Of a stretch of 64,000 bases of DNA, positions 33,701 to 45,492 are shown in pieces; position 1 is the first letter of the stretch; each line of letters begins with the position of its first letter. Both the position numbers and the translations under genes were made by a program. The stretch comes from Symbiodinium natans (lineage: Eukaryota; Sar; Dinophyceae; Suessiales; Symbiodiniaceae): contig CAJNDS010000120.1 of the NCBI GenBank assembly GCA_905221605.1, positions 47,501 through 111,500 on the forward strand. The letters run 5' to 3'. The notes beneath the pieces were generated by a model. It was not told the origin of the DNA. It was given only the letters and a program-made list of their open reading frames with translations, and did no database searches.

Positions 33701-36574
33701 ACACACACGTGTCTGCGCAGTCGTCCTCCTGTCGCAGTTCGTGCAACACCTGACATGCGCTGAGGTCTTGCGCTGCAGGATGTCATGAGGAATGCATTCT
33801 AAACCGATCCGCCGTTCCAAGCACAGACTGGTAGCACGAACTCGATGCACTAAGATCATGACCTGTCGGTTGCTGGAAGATCTGAAGTACGACGGCACCT
33901 GTGCCGATTCATAGGCACCAGCTGGCACCAGCTGGTCACCAGTTCCACCAGCCCCGAATGACAGAATCACTTGTTCAGAGGCGCCCAGTCCAAATACGCC
34001 ACGGTGCTGCATGAGGTACTAGCATCTGCACGTAAGTTCCTCGCATCCGTGGACTGCTCTCGATGCTGTGCTACACATTACTTGTCAGTGAAGCATGCGC
34101 CAAGTGGCAATGTCAGTGAGAATATCAACTTGTTCATTGCCTGGTAGCAAGTGAGGCATGTTTGCAGCTATGAGTAGGAAACTGCACAGCCTCAAGCTGA
34201 ACACAGGGCACAATCGCCGCAAAGAATGATGGGCTGCATTTGCTGCCTGGTTCACCTCCACCTCCAGATGCATCGGCCGCGTTGGCGGGAGTGGCCAAGT
34301 GATGGGCGGCGGAAATCGGCCCCTGAGTCAAAGGCCAGATTCAGTCGCAGAGGCTGTACAGATGAGAGCTCTTTGATGGCTTTGTCGCAAGGCTTATCCA
34401 ACATGCAACCCGCCTGCAAACATTAAGCCAGCGGTGGCAAACACAATGTAGGCGTACCTGCTTCTTGCTGCTGCATGCTGCTGCATTTTGTCGGAGAACG
34501 ATTTGCGAACGCCGCATCCGAAGAATCGGTGTCTGGGGTGACGACTCGGTTTTTTGACATCCTGAGCTGTGCAGCGCAAAGCAAGACAAGGCGGCATTCC
34601 TGGGCCGGTTGGTGATGTAGTCACTTAGTAGCTACCAGCAAGCTTCGAGAGAATGAGCTGCAGAAGCTCGTCATCGCCATCTCCAGCTGCGCCTTCAAGA
34701 CGATACGCCCGCGTGGCAGCTTGCATCTCCGAAGAGTTATGGACTTACTCGCGTCAGAATATGCGGAAGAAAACGCCCCGTGCCTGCGGCCAGCAAGGCA
34801 ATCTCCATCTTGGCGCCAAGGAGCCTCCAGGACTGCCGGCCATGGCTACAACCCCATGAAATTTTGCTATTGACATAGAAATCTAAATGTATGTCCGACC
34901 CATGCATGTCTATGACTGTCGCTCTTTGCCCAGGACTGTTTGGGTTACCAATCCACTGCGTGGCGCCTTGACTTTGAGCCGCGAGATGCAGAGCACGTGC
35001 CATCTCTGTTGAACTTCTGCACCACGCAACTGCAGGAAGTTGGACACTGTGTGGATGTCAGCTCTAAACAGCGCAGGGTCATGTGCAAGCCTGCCGCTTT
35101 CCTTCGAAACCTCTTCTGCACTAGTGGGGCTTCAGTACTTGAAGGTGCCGTGCGAGAGCAGCAAGAGTTCATCCTCAGATGGGCATGCCAGCCTCTGTGA
35201 TGATGGTCGGCTGCCATATATACTGGGCTTGAAGAATTGGTATGGCCCGTTTGGGAGGCTTTTCGTAGCATCATAGCAGGCTGACCAGCAGCTTGCTGTG
35301 TCGGGCTGCGAAAGAGAACCGTCTGGGTGTTTTCGGGTGTACCTTTAAGTCCAGAGTTTGCAGATGGTGTGTTCATGTCGCGCAGACAGGGTCTACCGAG
35401 ATATTCAGACGCTGATACATTCCCAATGTGCTGAATGCACTCGGGTTGACCTTTCTCGTCTCATTATTCGTAGATTAGGCATGTTGCTTGGAGTCGCGTT
35501 CTGTACCAACACTGAATGAGGAGTTGATCTGCCAAAGACTTTTTGCATTGAGAAGCAACACCAATCTCCCAGTTCAATTTGCTGCGCACAAAAGCAAGAA
35601 TGGAAGCGGAGAGACAACAGCAACGACTCGATGGTGCACATTGGAGGAGCAGCCGAGCCGCAGCTCTTCTTCGCAGATCTTCGTGGCAATTAGCGAGAGG
35701 GGCTGCAGCCTGGTCGATGTCACGCGTGTTCCACCCTTCACACCTTGGGTTTCGAGGAGTGCGGAGCGATCATGAAGAGAGCGGGGCCCAACGAAGGAGA
35801 TTTGATTCATGGGAGGGGCCACTAACGGACATAAGCCCACGCGCACCACAGCACTCGCTGAAAACTCTGAAATATTCTGGCCGAAGGTGCGCTGGCCTCC
35901 ATGACTGTGTAGCCGAACAGCTATAGCAGTGGCGTTACTCCGCGAATCCCTCTTGCAGGTAGCGACTGGCGACGCTGCTCAACTCATCCATCCTAAGATC
36001 GTTCACAATCAGCCAATAAGCATTAGCATTGGATGGCGGAAGGATGTGGCTACTTCGCACCTGCAGTCATGCCACAGATGCCGCTCTCCGAAGCTCGGCA
36101 GTTCGAACTAGAACGACATGAATCCCCAAGAGCTGTGCTCCAACGTTCCGCGCAAGGCAATACGTCACTGAAACATACTGGGACAGCCCAGAATCAGGGG
36201 TGCTGCGTGTCGATCCAGTGCGCCCTTATCGACGGCCGTGGCAGCAGAAGCAAAGGTGGTGGCATCCGCGAGTCTGGGCTCAGAGGGAAGAGTCTCAGGT
36301 TTTCTCAGTGTGTAGTAAGTAGATTTGACTATCGCTTCAAGTTTTTAGAAGCATCTCATCCCATGCAACGCTGTACGGTAGTCTGATGCTACAACAACCC
36401 ACTAAGAAGACCCCACACAAGGCCCCAAGAGGCCTTGCAAGCAGCAGCGGCTGCAGCAGCTCCCCGACCCGTGCCCACTGCCTGGCGGCGCTGAGGGTGC
36501 CAGCGGCAGCCTTGGTCTCCGAATTCTCGAGGGCAGTCTCGGATACTGCCGATAACGGAAGGAATTTTGCAATA

Positions 36575-36790
36575 GACAAGAGTAGTTGCGTAACAAGAAA
36601 ATGCCATGATACCAAAGAAGCTATATAATACAATGAAGCATAAGACTAACATGCGACACTATTGAAATGAGATGGTGATAGAATGACAGAATGAAATAAT
36701 TTTGATTCACAAACAAGAATTAATAAACATATATATATATATGTATATGTATATATATATTTTTTAATGTATAGTGCAATATAGAGAAGA
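36575..36790. repeat. AT-rich island with (AT)n/(TATG)n microsatellite
   Basis: An AT-rich stretch with ATATATATAT...GTATATGTATATATATATTTTTTAA-type sequence around 36728-36770. No coding content. Confidence 0.8.
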
Positions 36791-37235
36791 TCGCACTATG
36801 GCAATACAAAAAATATGGGCTTAAGTGGGTTCTGCTTGGAGCAGCTGTTCCATTCTGTTCCATTCGGAATCGGCATTGAGAGAGCACAGTGTTGCTGGGT
36901 GCCGGGTTCAATAGTATCTGAAGGATGAGACCTTCATCGTGAGAACCAGTCAATCAATCAACGCTCTATGGGATTCAACTTCAAGCGCTTTCACATTACT
37001 CAAAAGACAGGGGCATAGTGCCTAGTGGCATTGAGAGTCACCACGGTCCTTTCCATGTCCTGGTCTGAAAGGTTCTTCAGCCTTAGCGACAAAACTCAAG
37101 ACCATGAACTGGCCCGCAAGTGGTCTTCTCGCCGAATCTCGGACTCTGCTCGGCGGCTCTGCTACAAGCAACACCGTTCTGTCAGTAAGACAACGCCGTT
37201 ACTCAAGCAAACAACAGTGGTAACTTGTCTTCGCC

Positions 37236-39574
37236 TCAAATCGTCGTCCATTTGCTGCGGCCATGGAGCAGCTGTTCTGCTTCTCTCCAAAGTTTCGATG
37301 TCTCACAGGTCTTGATGACAGCCTCAAGTGACTCAAGTGCTCCGAAGGCCCGTGCAGATATTTGCAAAGCCCGCTTTGCTCACAAGTGACGCTGCATAAG
37401 AGGACGTCGTACTCCAAGCTTTCCATCTGCAACTCTGTCATCCACCACAGCCCCTGCTGCCACTGCTGAGCTCTGGCACATGCCCCAATGGCGGCCGTGT
37501 ACGTCACTGCCTCAGCACATGCTGCCGATGCTGCATCGGACCATCGGACCTGCTTTCTACCGCAATCGCGCAGCCTAGGACGAACTCCAACAACACCATG
37601 AAGCTCAGGATTCCTACGTGATCAAGCCAAGGTGCGTTAGCTCTACAGTGTGCACCACGGAAGATAGAGAAGAGATGCAGAGCATGGTCGGGCTGCGTGC
37701 AGCGAACACAACTGCTCATGATGCTGCTGAGCGTAGCAACGTCGCTTCGCAGTTTGAGCTGGCTGAGCTCTGTCAGCAATGACAGTGCAGTCTCCCAGGC
37801 TCCTCCCTTCTCACATGTGGCAATCGCTGCATTGTACATGATCAGATTGGGAGTTTGTGTCAACTCGGCTAGCTGTAGCACTGCGTGCTGCCAAAGCCCA
37901 GATTTTTTCCAGGAGTTGATGACGGCTCCAAAGGTGACGTTGTCGCTCCGAATCTGCTTGTCTTGCATGTCTGACAAGAGCTGGACCACAGCGAGCCACG
38001 CACCGCTCCCGCCACATGCGCTGATCGTGGCGTTGTAGACCACAACATCTGCTTGAACCCCTTGGATACTGTCTTCCCCAACTCGTCAATGCCAACCAAA
38101 GCCGGGAACAGTAGCAACTGTGACATTTACATGTGCCGAGATTTGCATCTAAGACTTTCAGCAGTGGCGCTGCCATGCTCCAGCTCTGCGAGAAGCATCA
38201 ATGCCTTGGTTTCAGTTGTAATGCCATGTTGCGATCTTGCCTGACACACACACACACAGTGGCCGAGGCGATCGATGCATGATTCATGAAGAATGCCTGT
38301 GTTCATCACTGATTATCACCGTTCCATGCAACCAAGGGGCATGCTGCCAATGTCCATCTGATTCACAGGCACTGATCACACTGCTGTAGGTATGAACATT
38401 CCTGAAATTCTGAATCTCAACCTACTGCTCTCCACTATCTCGACTCTGTGTAGGCGACTCGAGGCCTTGCAGAGCCTCACAAGATCTGCAATTTCCAGAC
38501 TTCCAGATCCCCAAACATGTTGCAAGAATGGAGTTTTTGGAGAAATCGTCCATTCTCATTTGCCTCCAAGCTACGGCTGGACCTTGCCTTCCTTGAGCTG
38601 AGCCAGAAGATGAACGGCTCTGGTCCAGCAGCTCTCCTTACTGCATCGCGATGTGCAAAACATGCGTAATCGTGTGCAAAACATGTGCAACACATCTCTC
38701 AACACACTGCAGAGGATCACCTTCCAGCTTCTGAGGGATGCTTCGAGGCGGACTTAGCATGTTGCATGCCAGCGTCGACTGCGCATGCGCTTATGGCCGA
38801 CGTGTAGGCAAAGCACAGTGAGCCTGCACTTCCAGTCACACGCATATACGGCCGTGTGCAAGGCTAAGTCAAGAGCAAACATTGCAGGCAGATCCTGGTG
38901 CATTTTCGCTTTGGCATTCACAGTGCTTCCTCGACGCCAGCCTCCATCTGAATTGGGCTCGAGCTGTTCCTTGACGAGGTAGCTTAGGAGTAGCATGGCG
39001 CCTTGCCAATGTAGACCTCCCAACGAGCCATTGAAAGGAGCAGATAGGAGTCATGGGACTACAAGCAGAAGCCCTTCACCAGTTCGAACCTCGGCCGGCC
39101 TTTTGCGCAGGCGCTAATGGCAGTGCTGGCGGTGATGACGTTGTTCTGCAATCGCGATTCCGTGGAATCTGAGAAGATGTAAAGGGAGGCCTTCCACTTG
39201 CCCACCTTCTCTAGGGAGCTTATTATCGCCCCATGGATGACCACATTGGTATGCCGGTAAGAGGAGGCCTCCCAGAGCTGGAGAGCCCTCTCCCAGATCT
39301 TGGCTTTGCCACAGGCATTCACAGCTGTACTATGCGTGCCAGCAGTTCCTTGTAGCTGCAGTTTGCAGACTTCGTAGAATAGCTGGGTCGCTGCTGCCCA
39401 CTGCACCTTCCGGACGCACGCTGATAGAGCCTTGTTCTGCAAGTCGATGTCCCATCTTCTATCGATGTTGCTCAACATGTCCACGGACAGTGAACCTTCA
39501 TGTGATCGCTGGTCAAACAGCTCGGTATGATGGTCTCGTAGACTTGAGGCAGCTGCTTTGAAACTTGTGACCAT
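37236..39574 (-). CDS. Pentatricopeptide repeat (PPR) protein, five exons, last exon frameshifted
   Basis: PPR proteins bind organellar RNA and guide its processing, editing or translation; dinoflagellates have many. Exons on the minus strand: 39574-39100 (first ATG at 39574), 39016-38844, 38240-38147, 38060-37654 and 37510-37236. Their phases agree at every junction. All four introns (83, 603, 86 and 143 bp) have a GC donor and an AG|G acceptor. PPR helices are clear: LQNKALSACVRKVQWAAATQ, THSTAVNACGKAKIWERALQ, STAISACAKG continuing across the intron into LHWQGAMLLLSYL, VVYNATISACGGSGAWLAVV, MYNAAIATCEKGGAWETALS, TYTAAIGACARAQQWQQGLW and EAVIKTCETSKLWREAEQLL before a TGA at 37236. The last helix is in a different frame from the start of exon 5, so one base is missing (or two extra) near 37350-37380. 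Exon 3 is the weakest. The true start may lie upstream, as the frame stays open to 39793 without an ATG. Confidence 0.75.
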
Positions 39575-40784
39575 CCTTGGCTGCAAGGGTCGAACATGAT
39601 TCTGCTGATCACACACGTTGTGCTCTCCCCAAGTGGTGGTCAGCTCTGACTTGCAGCACTTGGTAGGTGAGGATCTGGCAACCAAACCTCTCCCCCCCTC
39701 CCCCCCCCGCCCCCCCAAATGCAGCAATGGAGCTATACACACGCTGCGCACGGTTGTCAGCTTGCGGACTTTCTGCTTCGAGATCTGCGCCACTTCGCGG
39801 TCCTATGGGTTCAGCCAGCATTCCATGGCTCGAGAGAGCGTGAGCAATACATGTCCGACTGCCGCCGTGAGAGCATTCGCTGCCTGATGTCTGTGCTGAG
39901 GCAGGTTGAGGCCAGCATCTGCAGCATCGGCATCTGCGGCATCTGGGTGCTGGAGGGCGGTGATGAGGCTCGGACAAATCACCTAGCAGCACAGCAACGC
40001 AGCATCAGCACCCGCACCCAGTCGCAACAGCGCACTACTGCGAGCACAACTGCAGGCCTTGAGGCAGACCTGTCTGGTGACCAGCATGTCCAGGCGTGCA
40101 CGGAGGGTGAGTCATGTTTGTGGAGAACACAAAAAACAGTGACAGGATATCGGACATAGTTAGAGCTTGTAGACTTGAAATACTCCTAAATTTTGTTCTG
40201 GCGGCACTTATCCTTTGTGGACTTCGAGCCGCGGATCAGAGTCTCACTGCAGATTGCCATGAGTGAGTGCGCTATCATGCACCTGACTTAAGCTGAGTTT
40301 CCGGACCCCTTGGCGCCAGTCAAAGCGCCACTCAAAGCTGGGTGCAGAAACCGTTGCCGTGCTCGACCTGGGTGCGAGATGTGGAGTGAAGCTGGCCCTG
40401 TCAGCCCAAGAGACTTGAGAGACTAGTGACCTGTACGGGCTAGCCTCGTTGTGACCATGAATTTCCTTCACTGCAATGTCATTTAATTCAGATCCTTCAT
40501 GCCAGAGTTTGGAGGTGGCCTATGTTGGACACAGCATGGATTCAGCCTCGAGCTGCAGCAGCTTCCATGCCTCCGGGTGAGCCACATCAAGAAGCTTCAA
40601 TGAGGCGAAGAGGCAGGAAGTGAATGCAGGGTCTTCTACACCACAGTCCCCTTGTACTCAGTGGATGCTCTAGAAAGGACACCAAAGGTGGAAGTTCTAC
40701 AGTACGAGTAGGAAGAAGGAACGGTAAGCAGAAAGCATGAATCGACGAACACACCAACCGAACCGAATGAGCCGAAAGGCCGCG

Positions 40785-40826
40785 AAACCCTAAACCCTAA
40801 ACCCTAAACCCTGAACCCTGAACCCC
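40785..40826. repeat. Interstitial telomere-type repeat (CCCTAAA)n
   Basis: Three perfect AAACCCT units followed by two GAACCCT variants and GAACCCC. CCCTAAA (TTTAGGG) is the plant-type telomere repeat also used by dinoflagellates. Its internal position suggests a healed break or an old fusion. Confidence 0.8.
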
Positions 40827-41893
40827 TTTGCTCCCCGGAACCTGGCGGCTTTGGCCAAGCACAGCGCCGGACGCTGCATGAAAAACCACCTTTGGGATCT
40901 GGGGGACTTGGAGGTTCAGGGGTAGATAGTGCCCTAAGTAAGGTTATCAATAGAGATGTCCTGTTTGTAGCTCTACTTAGAAAGAACTACCCAGGAACCT
41001 CCCCAAGCATTGCGTGCGTGAGGCTTTGGAGTCTGAGATGGCCGCACACCAGTAGGGTGGCTGCTGGGAGAGCGCCAGCCTTCTCACAGAGAGCTTCTTC
41101 AGCAAAACGTGTTGCGGCGTAGCCTTGCCATCTTACTTTGACTAGCTTGTCCTGAATAAGACCAGGCTTGCTGCTTTCTTCCCATGTCCACTGGAGAGAG
41201 GATCTCAGATACTCTCAGTGCTTACTCTCAGTGCTGGCTGCGTGTTGACTTCAGACTATCCGCTGATGCACCCAGCACAAGATGCAGCTGCTATGCTGCA
41301 TGAGACTCCCAGCATTAGATGTCTCGGGCAGTCGTGAACCACTGAGCGAAGACTGCTCTCGTGGCATAAAAACCACATCCAGCCTTGCACTGAGGCCGGC
41401 CAGGCGGCCGGGTGGCAACACTGCCGGCAAAGTCTCAGCTCGGTCCTAGGAAGGGGCGATATGGGGAATGCACAGGACCCCTGTTTCGTTTGTCACTGCC
41501 ACGTTAATCGTGTCCTGGAATGCTCGAAGTTGACGTGCAGGCTCGTAGTCGCGGAAATAGCACAAGTCTGGACACAGGTGCCTGCACAGCGTGCATGGTG
41601 TTCTCAGTGTGCTCGCAGTGTGTTCTTTTGTGCCTGAAGAAGGGGTCGCTTCAAACTACGGATCTCGGTGAAGATTCGAGTGAGTTTTCTACCAGTTTTC
41701 TGCGACAAGCACCAACGCCTGGGGGATCCACTTTGCCGGAAATGCGCGCAGCGCCTTCTTGCAATGGACACGTGCGGAGGTACAGCATGCCGACACGACA
41801 TGAGGCTGAAAGTGCTGTTCCCAGTGGGGTGCTCCGTCTCCTCTCATTCCTTTAAGGATCCTTACCTGCGTTGCGCTTTCCTCATTCCTTTCT

Positions 41894-41928
41894 TGCCTTT
41901 CTTTCTTTCTTTCTTTCTTTCATTCTTT
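41894..41928. repeat. (TTTC)n microsatellite
   Basis: Tandem CTTT/TTTC tetranucleotides, about 35 bp. Confidence 0.9.
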
Positions 41929-42093
41929 CTCTGAATGGCCTTGGCCTCGGGAGACCCCAGTCGCACAACTCTAAACTGGGAGAGGTGGGAAAAAAATCTG
42001 GTTGAGTCAAGTAGGTATGTTCAAGGGTCACATAGGGCTCCCTAAGAACTCTGCGCAACAGCGCGCCTCAGTTCACTGCGCACTCGTAAGTCT

Positions 42094-42132
42094 CTCTTCT
42101 TCTTCTTCTTCTTCTTCTTCTTCTTCTTCTTC
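42094..42132. repeat. (CTT)n microsatellite
   Basis: Thirteen or so perfect CTT triplets. A second, shorter TTTC run follows at about 42177-42195. Confidence 0.95.
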
Positions 42133-42611
42133 GCCCCCGCCCTGCTGGACGGGAGGCCGGGCTGGCCATGAGGCTTTCTTTCTTTCTTTCTTTCTTGATT
42201 TTTTTGGACCTTCGTGGGGAGATGGTTGCATGCCCCGGTATAGGGCAGGACCATCACTCAATGCCCCACCCCCCCCAGACCTGTCACTCAGCTGGTAACT
42301 TGGCATGCTGCACTGCATGTGGTACATGGTGTGACTCAAAGCCAGTGCAACCAAAAGGTCCCATTGCAAACTCGGGGTCCCCCTGCAGTAGCCCTCCGGA
42401 ACTCAAAGCGACTGGGACCACGCCGTCCCTCATCACTCCACCCTTGAGCTGCTATGCAACCGACCCGACAACCATCTCTCTCTTGTTCCTCTGCATGGCG
42501 GAGAGGAGGGTCTTTCTTTCTGGGGGCAAGCCCTCCTCTCTTCTTCTTCTTCTTCTGCACAGCCAAGAGGCCCCCTCGAGGAGCCCTGTTCTCTCTCTAT
42601 CTCTTTCACTT

Positions 42612-42614
42612 CAG

Positions 42615-42678
<64 letters not shown>
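42612..42678. repeat. (CT)n microsatellite
   Basis: Uninterrupted CT repeat of more than 60 bp. The Ser-Leu and Arg-Glu frames across it are artefacts. Confidence 0.97.
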
Positions 42679-43597
42679 AAGTACGGGCCGGGGCGGCGTC
42701 CGGAGCTCCTCCAGGCTGCTCGGGGGGGACGTTGAGGCTACCTCCCAGGCTTCAAATGAGATAGGGATTCTTTGATGGTTTGTGTGCTTCGTTTTCCTTG
42801 CTTGAACATTTCGATGATCTCGGCATGCGTTGAGCATGTTCTCGTTTCAAGTCGCTTCTTGGCTACCTGCCCGAGCCTTGCCAGTCATCGGCGCAGAAGC
42901 AAAGTTTAAAGTGCGGGCAGAGTCTGAGATCTTTGCGAAACGCCGATGACATGTCCCACCATGCCTTCGAGGGCTGGGAGGCAGCCGGCCTGTACATCGA
43001 GCTGTGCAGCCCAGGACCCAAGTGGCGCTAGGAGCCTACGGCATCAGATGGCTTCGGCTGAGGTCCACGCGACATAGGTGAGCGTAACACAGGGAGAGGA
43101 AGCGCCATGGCCTGTAGGTGCAAAAGTGCACAACACAGACATGTACTATCTGACCATGGGAGTATCAAGGACTATGCGGACAGTTGTGCCGAATTTTGCA
43201 CTCTCAGAGCTTGGGGCCTCCGAGCTGCCTTGCCCACGTCGTTCGCACCACGGGCAGCCCGGCAGGAAGCGCGAGGCTGCCGTCAAGAGAACAGGCTGTC
43301 TACGTGACTGTCTATGGCACTCTGCTCCCTGTATGATCTAGCTGAATTGTGCCACTTCGAGCTTTCACAGGAAAGTCAAACGACCAAACGCACCAATGCA
43401 CCCACCTTGTTTGCCCCCGTGGCCACAGAACAGCTGATCTTCGACGTGGTCCCCGAGCCGGGACCAGTCCAGTTCCGGCTCCGGAACCACACTGACCTTC
43501 GCTCAAATGAACTGACGTGCACACACACATATGTACATATGTTTATACATATGTATACGAATGTCTACAGCGTTCTACGTATAGATATGCTATTCTA

Positions 43598-43792
43598 GTC
43601 ATGTCGTCGTCATCGTCGTCATCGTGGTCGTGGTGGTGGTCGTGGTGGTCGTCGTGGTGGTCGTCGTGGTGGTCGTCATCGCCGCCGTCGTGGTCGTCTT
43701 CGTCGCCGTCATCGTCGCCGCTGCCGCTGCCGCTGCCGCTGCCGCTGCCGCTGCCGCGGTTTTCTTCTGTGTATATATATATATATATACAC
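43598..43792. repeat. (GTC/GTG)n, (GCTGCC)n and (TA)n repeats
   Basis: Compound low-complexity block: GTCGTC/GTGGTG triplets, then a (GCTGCC)n hexamer run at about 43726-43757, then (TA)n at about 43774-43790. Confidence 0.9.
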
Positions 43793-45169
43793 ATTTTCAT
43801 ATATTGGAGGTTGCGCTGCGTTGAAGAGTGTGCATGGGGTCTTTCACGTGGTCACGTTGTCGTGAAAGTAAAGATCCTGCCAGGACCTGGACGTCGTCTT
43901 CGCAGACGAGAACGTCATCTTCGGAGGAAGAGGTGTCCAAAACAAAGGCCTTGATCTGCTGCGCTTTTACAGTGCACACCGCTTGAAAAATTTCGATCTA
44001 ATTCGAGCTTTCCTTGGTGTGAGCTCAGTTCCCATCCTCGCTGGCGCGCCGAGCAACGTCTTGAGAAGGTTCAGTCTTCTGCACCTGTCAGCCACCAGAA
44101 CTGGAACTGTCTAACTGCCGAATAGAACTGCCTACAGGCGCATCGTCCAGGACATCTCAGCTTCGTCCCTCGCGCTCTGGAGGAGGGCTGCAGGTTCTGT
44201 GCATTCCGGCCTTGGCCAATGGAGCTTCCTGGCCTGCAGTTGCAGGGATGTGCAGGTTGCCACTAGTACCCAAGTAAATTCACCCAGTGTGTTGAAGGGA
44301 TGTTAAGGGGCCCACCAAGCCTTGCAGGTCGTCGTCAGCTCTGCGTTTGGCCTTGCAACTCGTTGCCATTGGCTTCAAGGATCTTCGCAGCAGATTTCGG
44401 AAAAACCTCGTGCGGCGCGCGCTCCAGCGGTCCCCGAAAAAAATTGAGCGCTTGAGGCTTCGGATCAGTGCTCAGTATCAGCACCGAGTGTACTTAGTGC
44501 ACTCGGGCCAGGAGCTGCGCATGGACTTGAATTTTCGGGGCTGATTTCAGCACGCGGTCGAAAACAGCCAGATCGCTCTGGTGACTGCACGGTGCAGCCT
44601 CAGGGCCTCAGGGCCTCCACCGTGTCCATCTCGTCCGGTAGGCAGCTCATTTGTACGACATCGCGGGCACCGCCAGTTTCGCTGCTCCATGCTGGTCCGC
44701 GCCTTGGATTTTGGATATTCTGACAAGGCTCGGAGCTGAGGTGAGTCTGGAAGAATAGTGAGTATGTGGGGCTTCAAGCCGAGCTCAAGAGCATGAACGG
44801 AGTCACAGAAAAACGTCTATTCACGAACATGGTTCGGTCTTGTGAGCTGCGCGTGCGCTCAGCGATGATGTTGTCGGAGGAGTCGATCTGCTAGCCTTGT
44901 CGGATCAGATTTTTGAGCAGGCTGTTCTGAACTCATGAGGTGCGTGGTGGGAACCATTTACTTGGATGAGATGTGCTGTTTCGGACTCTTAAGCCACCAG
45001 ATCACTACAGAGGGCTCTCCCCTAAACCCTAAGCCGCCCTCAAGAATCATAGAGCACAGATCATGTCCTGAAGAAAGCCACGGCTGCACGCCTCGGTGCT
45101 GGCCCTGCTTCTGGAAAAGCTCCTTGATGGTGGACATTCAAACAGATACACTCATTTGAACAATACCGT

Positions 45170-45362
45170 ATATAGAGCATTGCAAAAATTCGCAAACTAG
45201 ATTTATTTAGCATACTTGAATAGCTAAAACAAAAATATCCAACCAGGTAACCAATGAAAGAATTAAATTAACCAATATTGATTGTTTTGACAGTTGTTAT
45301 TATCGACAATATTGTGAAATAGTTAGTGCAATTAGTTAAATGGTGATTATTTGACACCTTAA
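45170..45362. other. AT-rich island just downstream of the ligase gene
   Basis: About 190 bp with clearly raised AT content, including ATATTGATTG and CAATATTG strings. It begins roughly 130 bp beyond the ligase stop codon. Similar to the island at 25620-25740. No coding content. Confidence 0.5.
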
Positions 45363-45492
45363 CTATGCTTTAGGTCCATCTTCTCTGGGACCTCAAACAA
45401 TGCCCGCGGCTGCAAACAAAGCTCCGCCAGCTGCTGCGGCGTGGTAGCCTGGTCTAGGCGCTTGTCCTGGTGGGTACGACACTTCACTGGCT

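Larger units (their letters stand above)
22560..36700. other. 14-kb stretch without a confidently recognised gene
   Basis: Mixed-composition DNA with many short ORFs on both strands. A few have protein-like composition (minus strand near 28500-28750 and 30524-30781; plus strand near 34615-34860, where the opposite strand is equally protein-like), but none could be tied to a family. Since neighbouring genes use exons of 24-150 bp, a finely split gene could be present and unseen. Confidence 0.4.
39800..45480. other. No gene recognised between the PPR and ligase genes
   Basis: Contains the telomere-like tract, several microsatellites and an AT-rich island listed separately. A minus-strand fragment near 44660 (WRCPRCRTNELPTG) has a CxxC pair suggestive of a zinc ribbon but no supporting context. 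Confidence 0.4.

Noticed and set aside
34615-34860. Plus-strand frame with LRENELQKLVIAISSCAFK and VMDLLASEYAEENAP
   Set aside because: The minus strand is equally open and protein-like here, so the strand cannot be decided and no family is recognised.
39059-39099. Extension of PPR exon 1 to the ORF stop (RPRFELVKGFCL)
   Set aside because: The PPR helix is broken by this tail but continues properly if the GC donor at 39099 is used and exon 2 starts at 39016.
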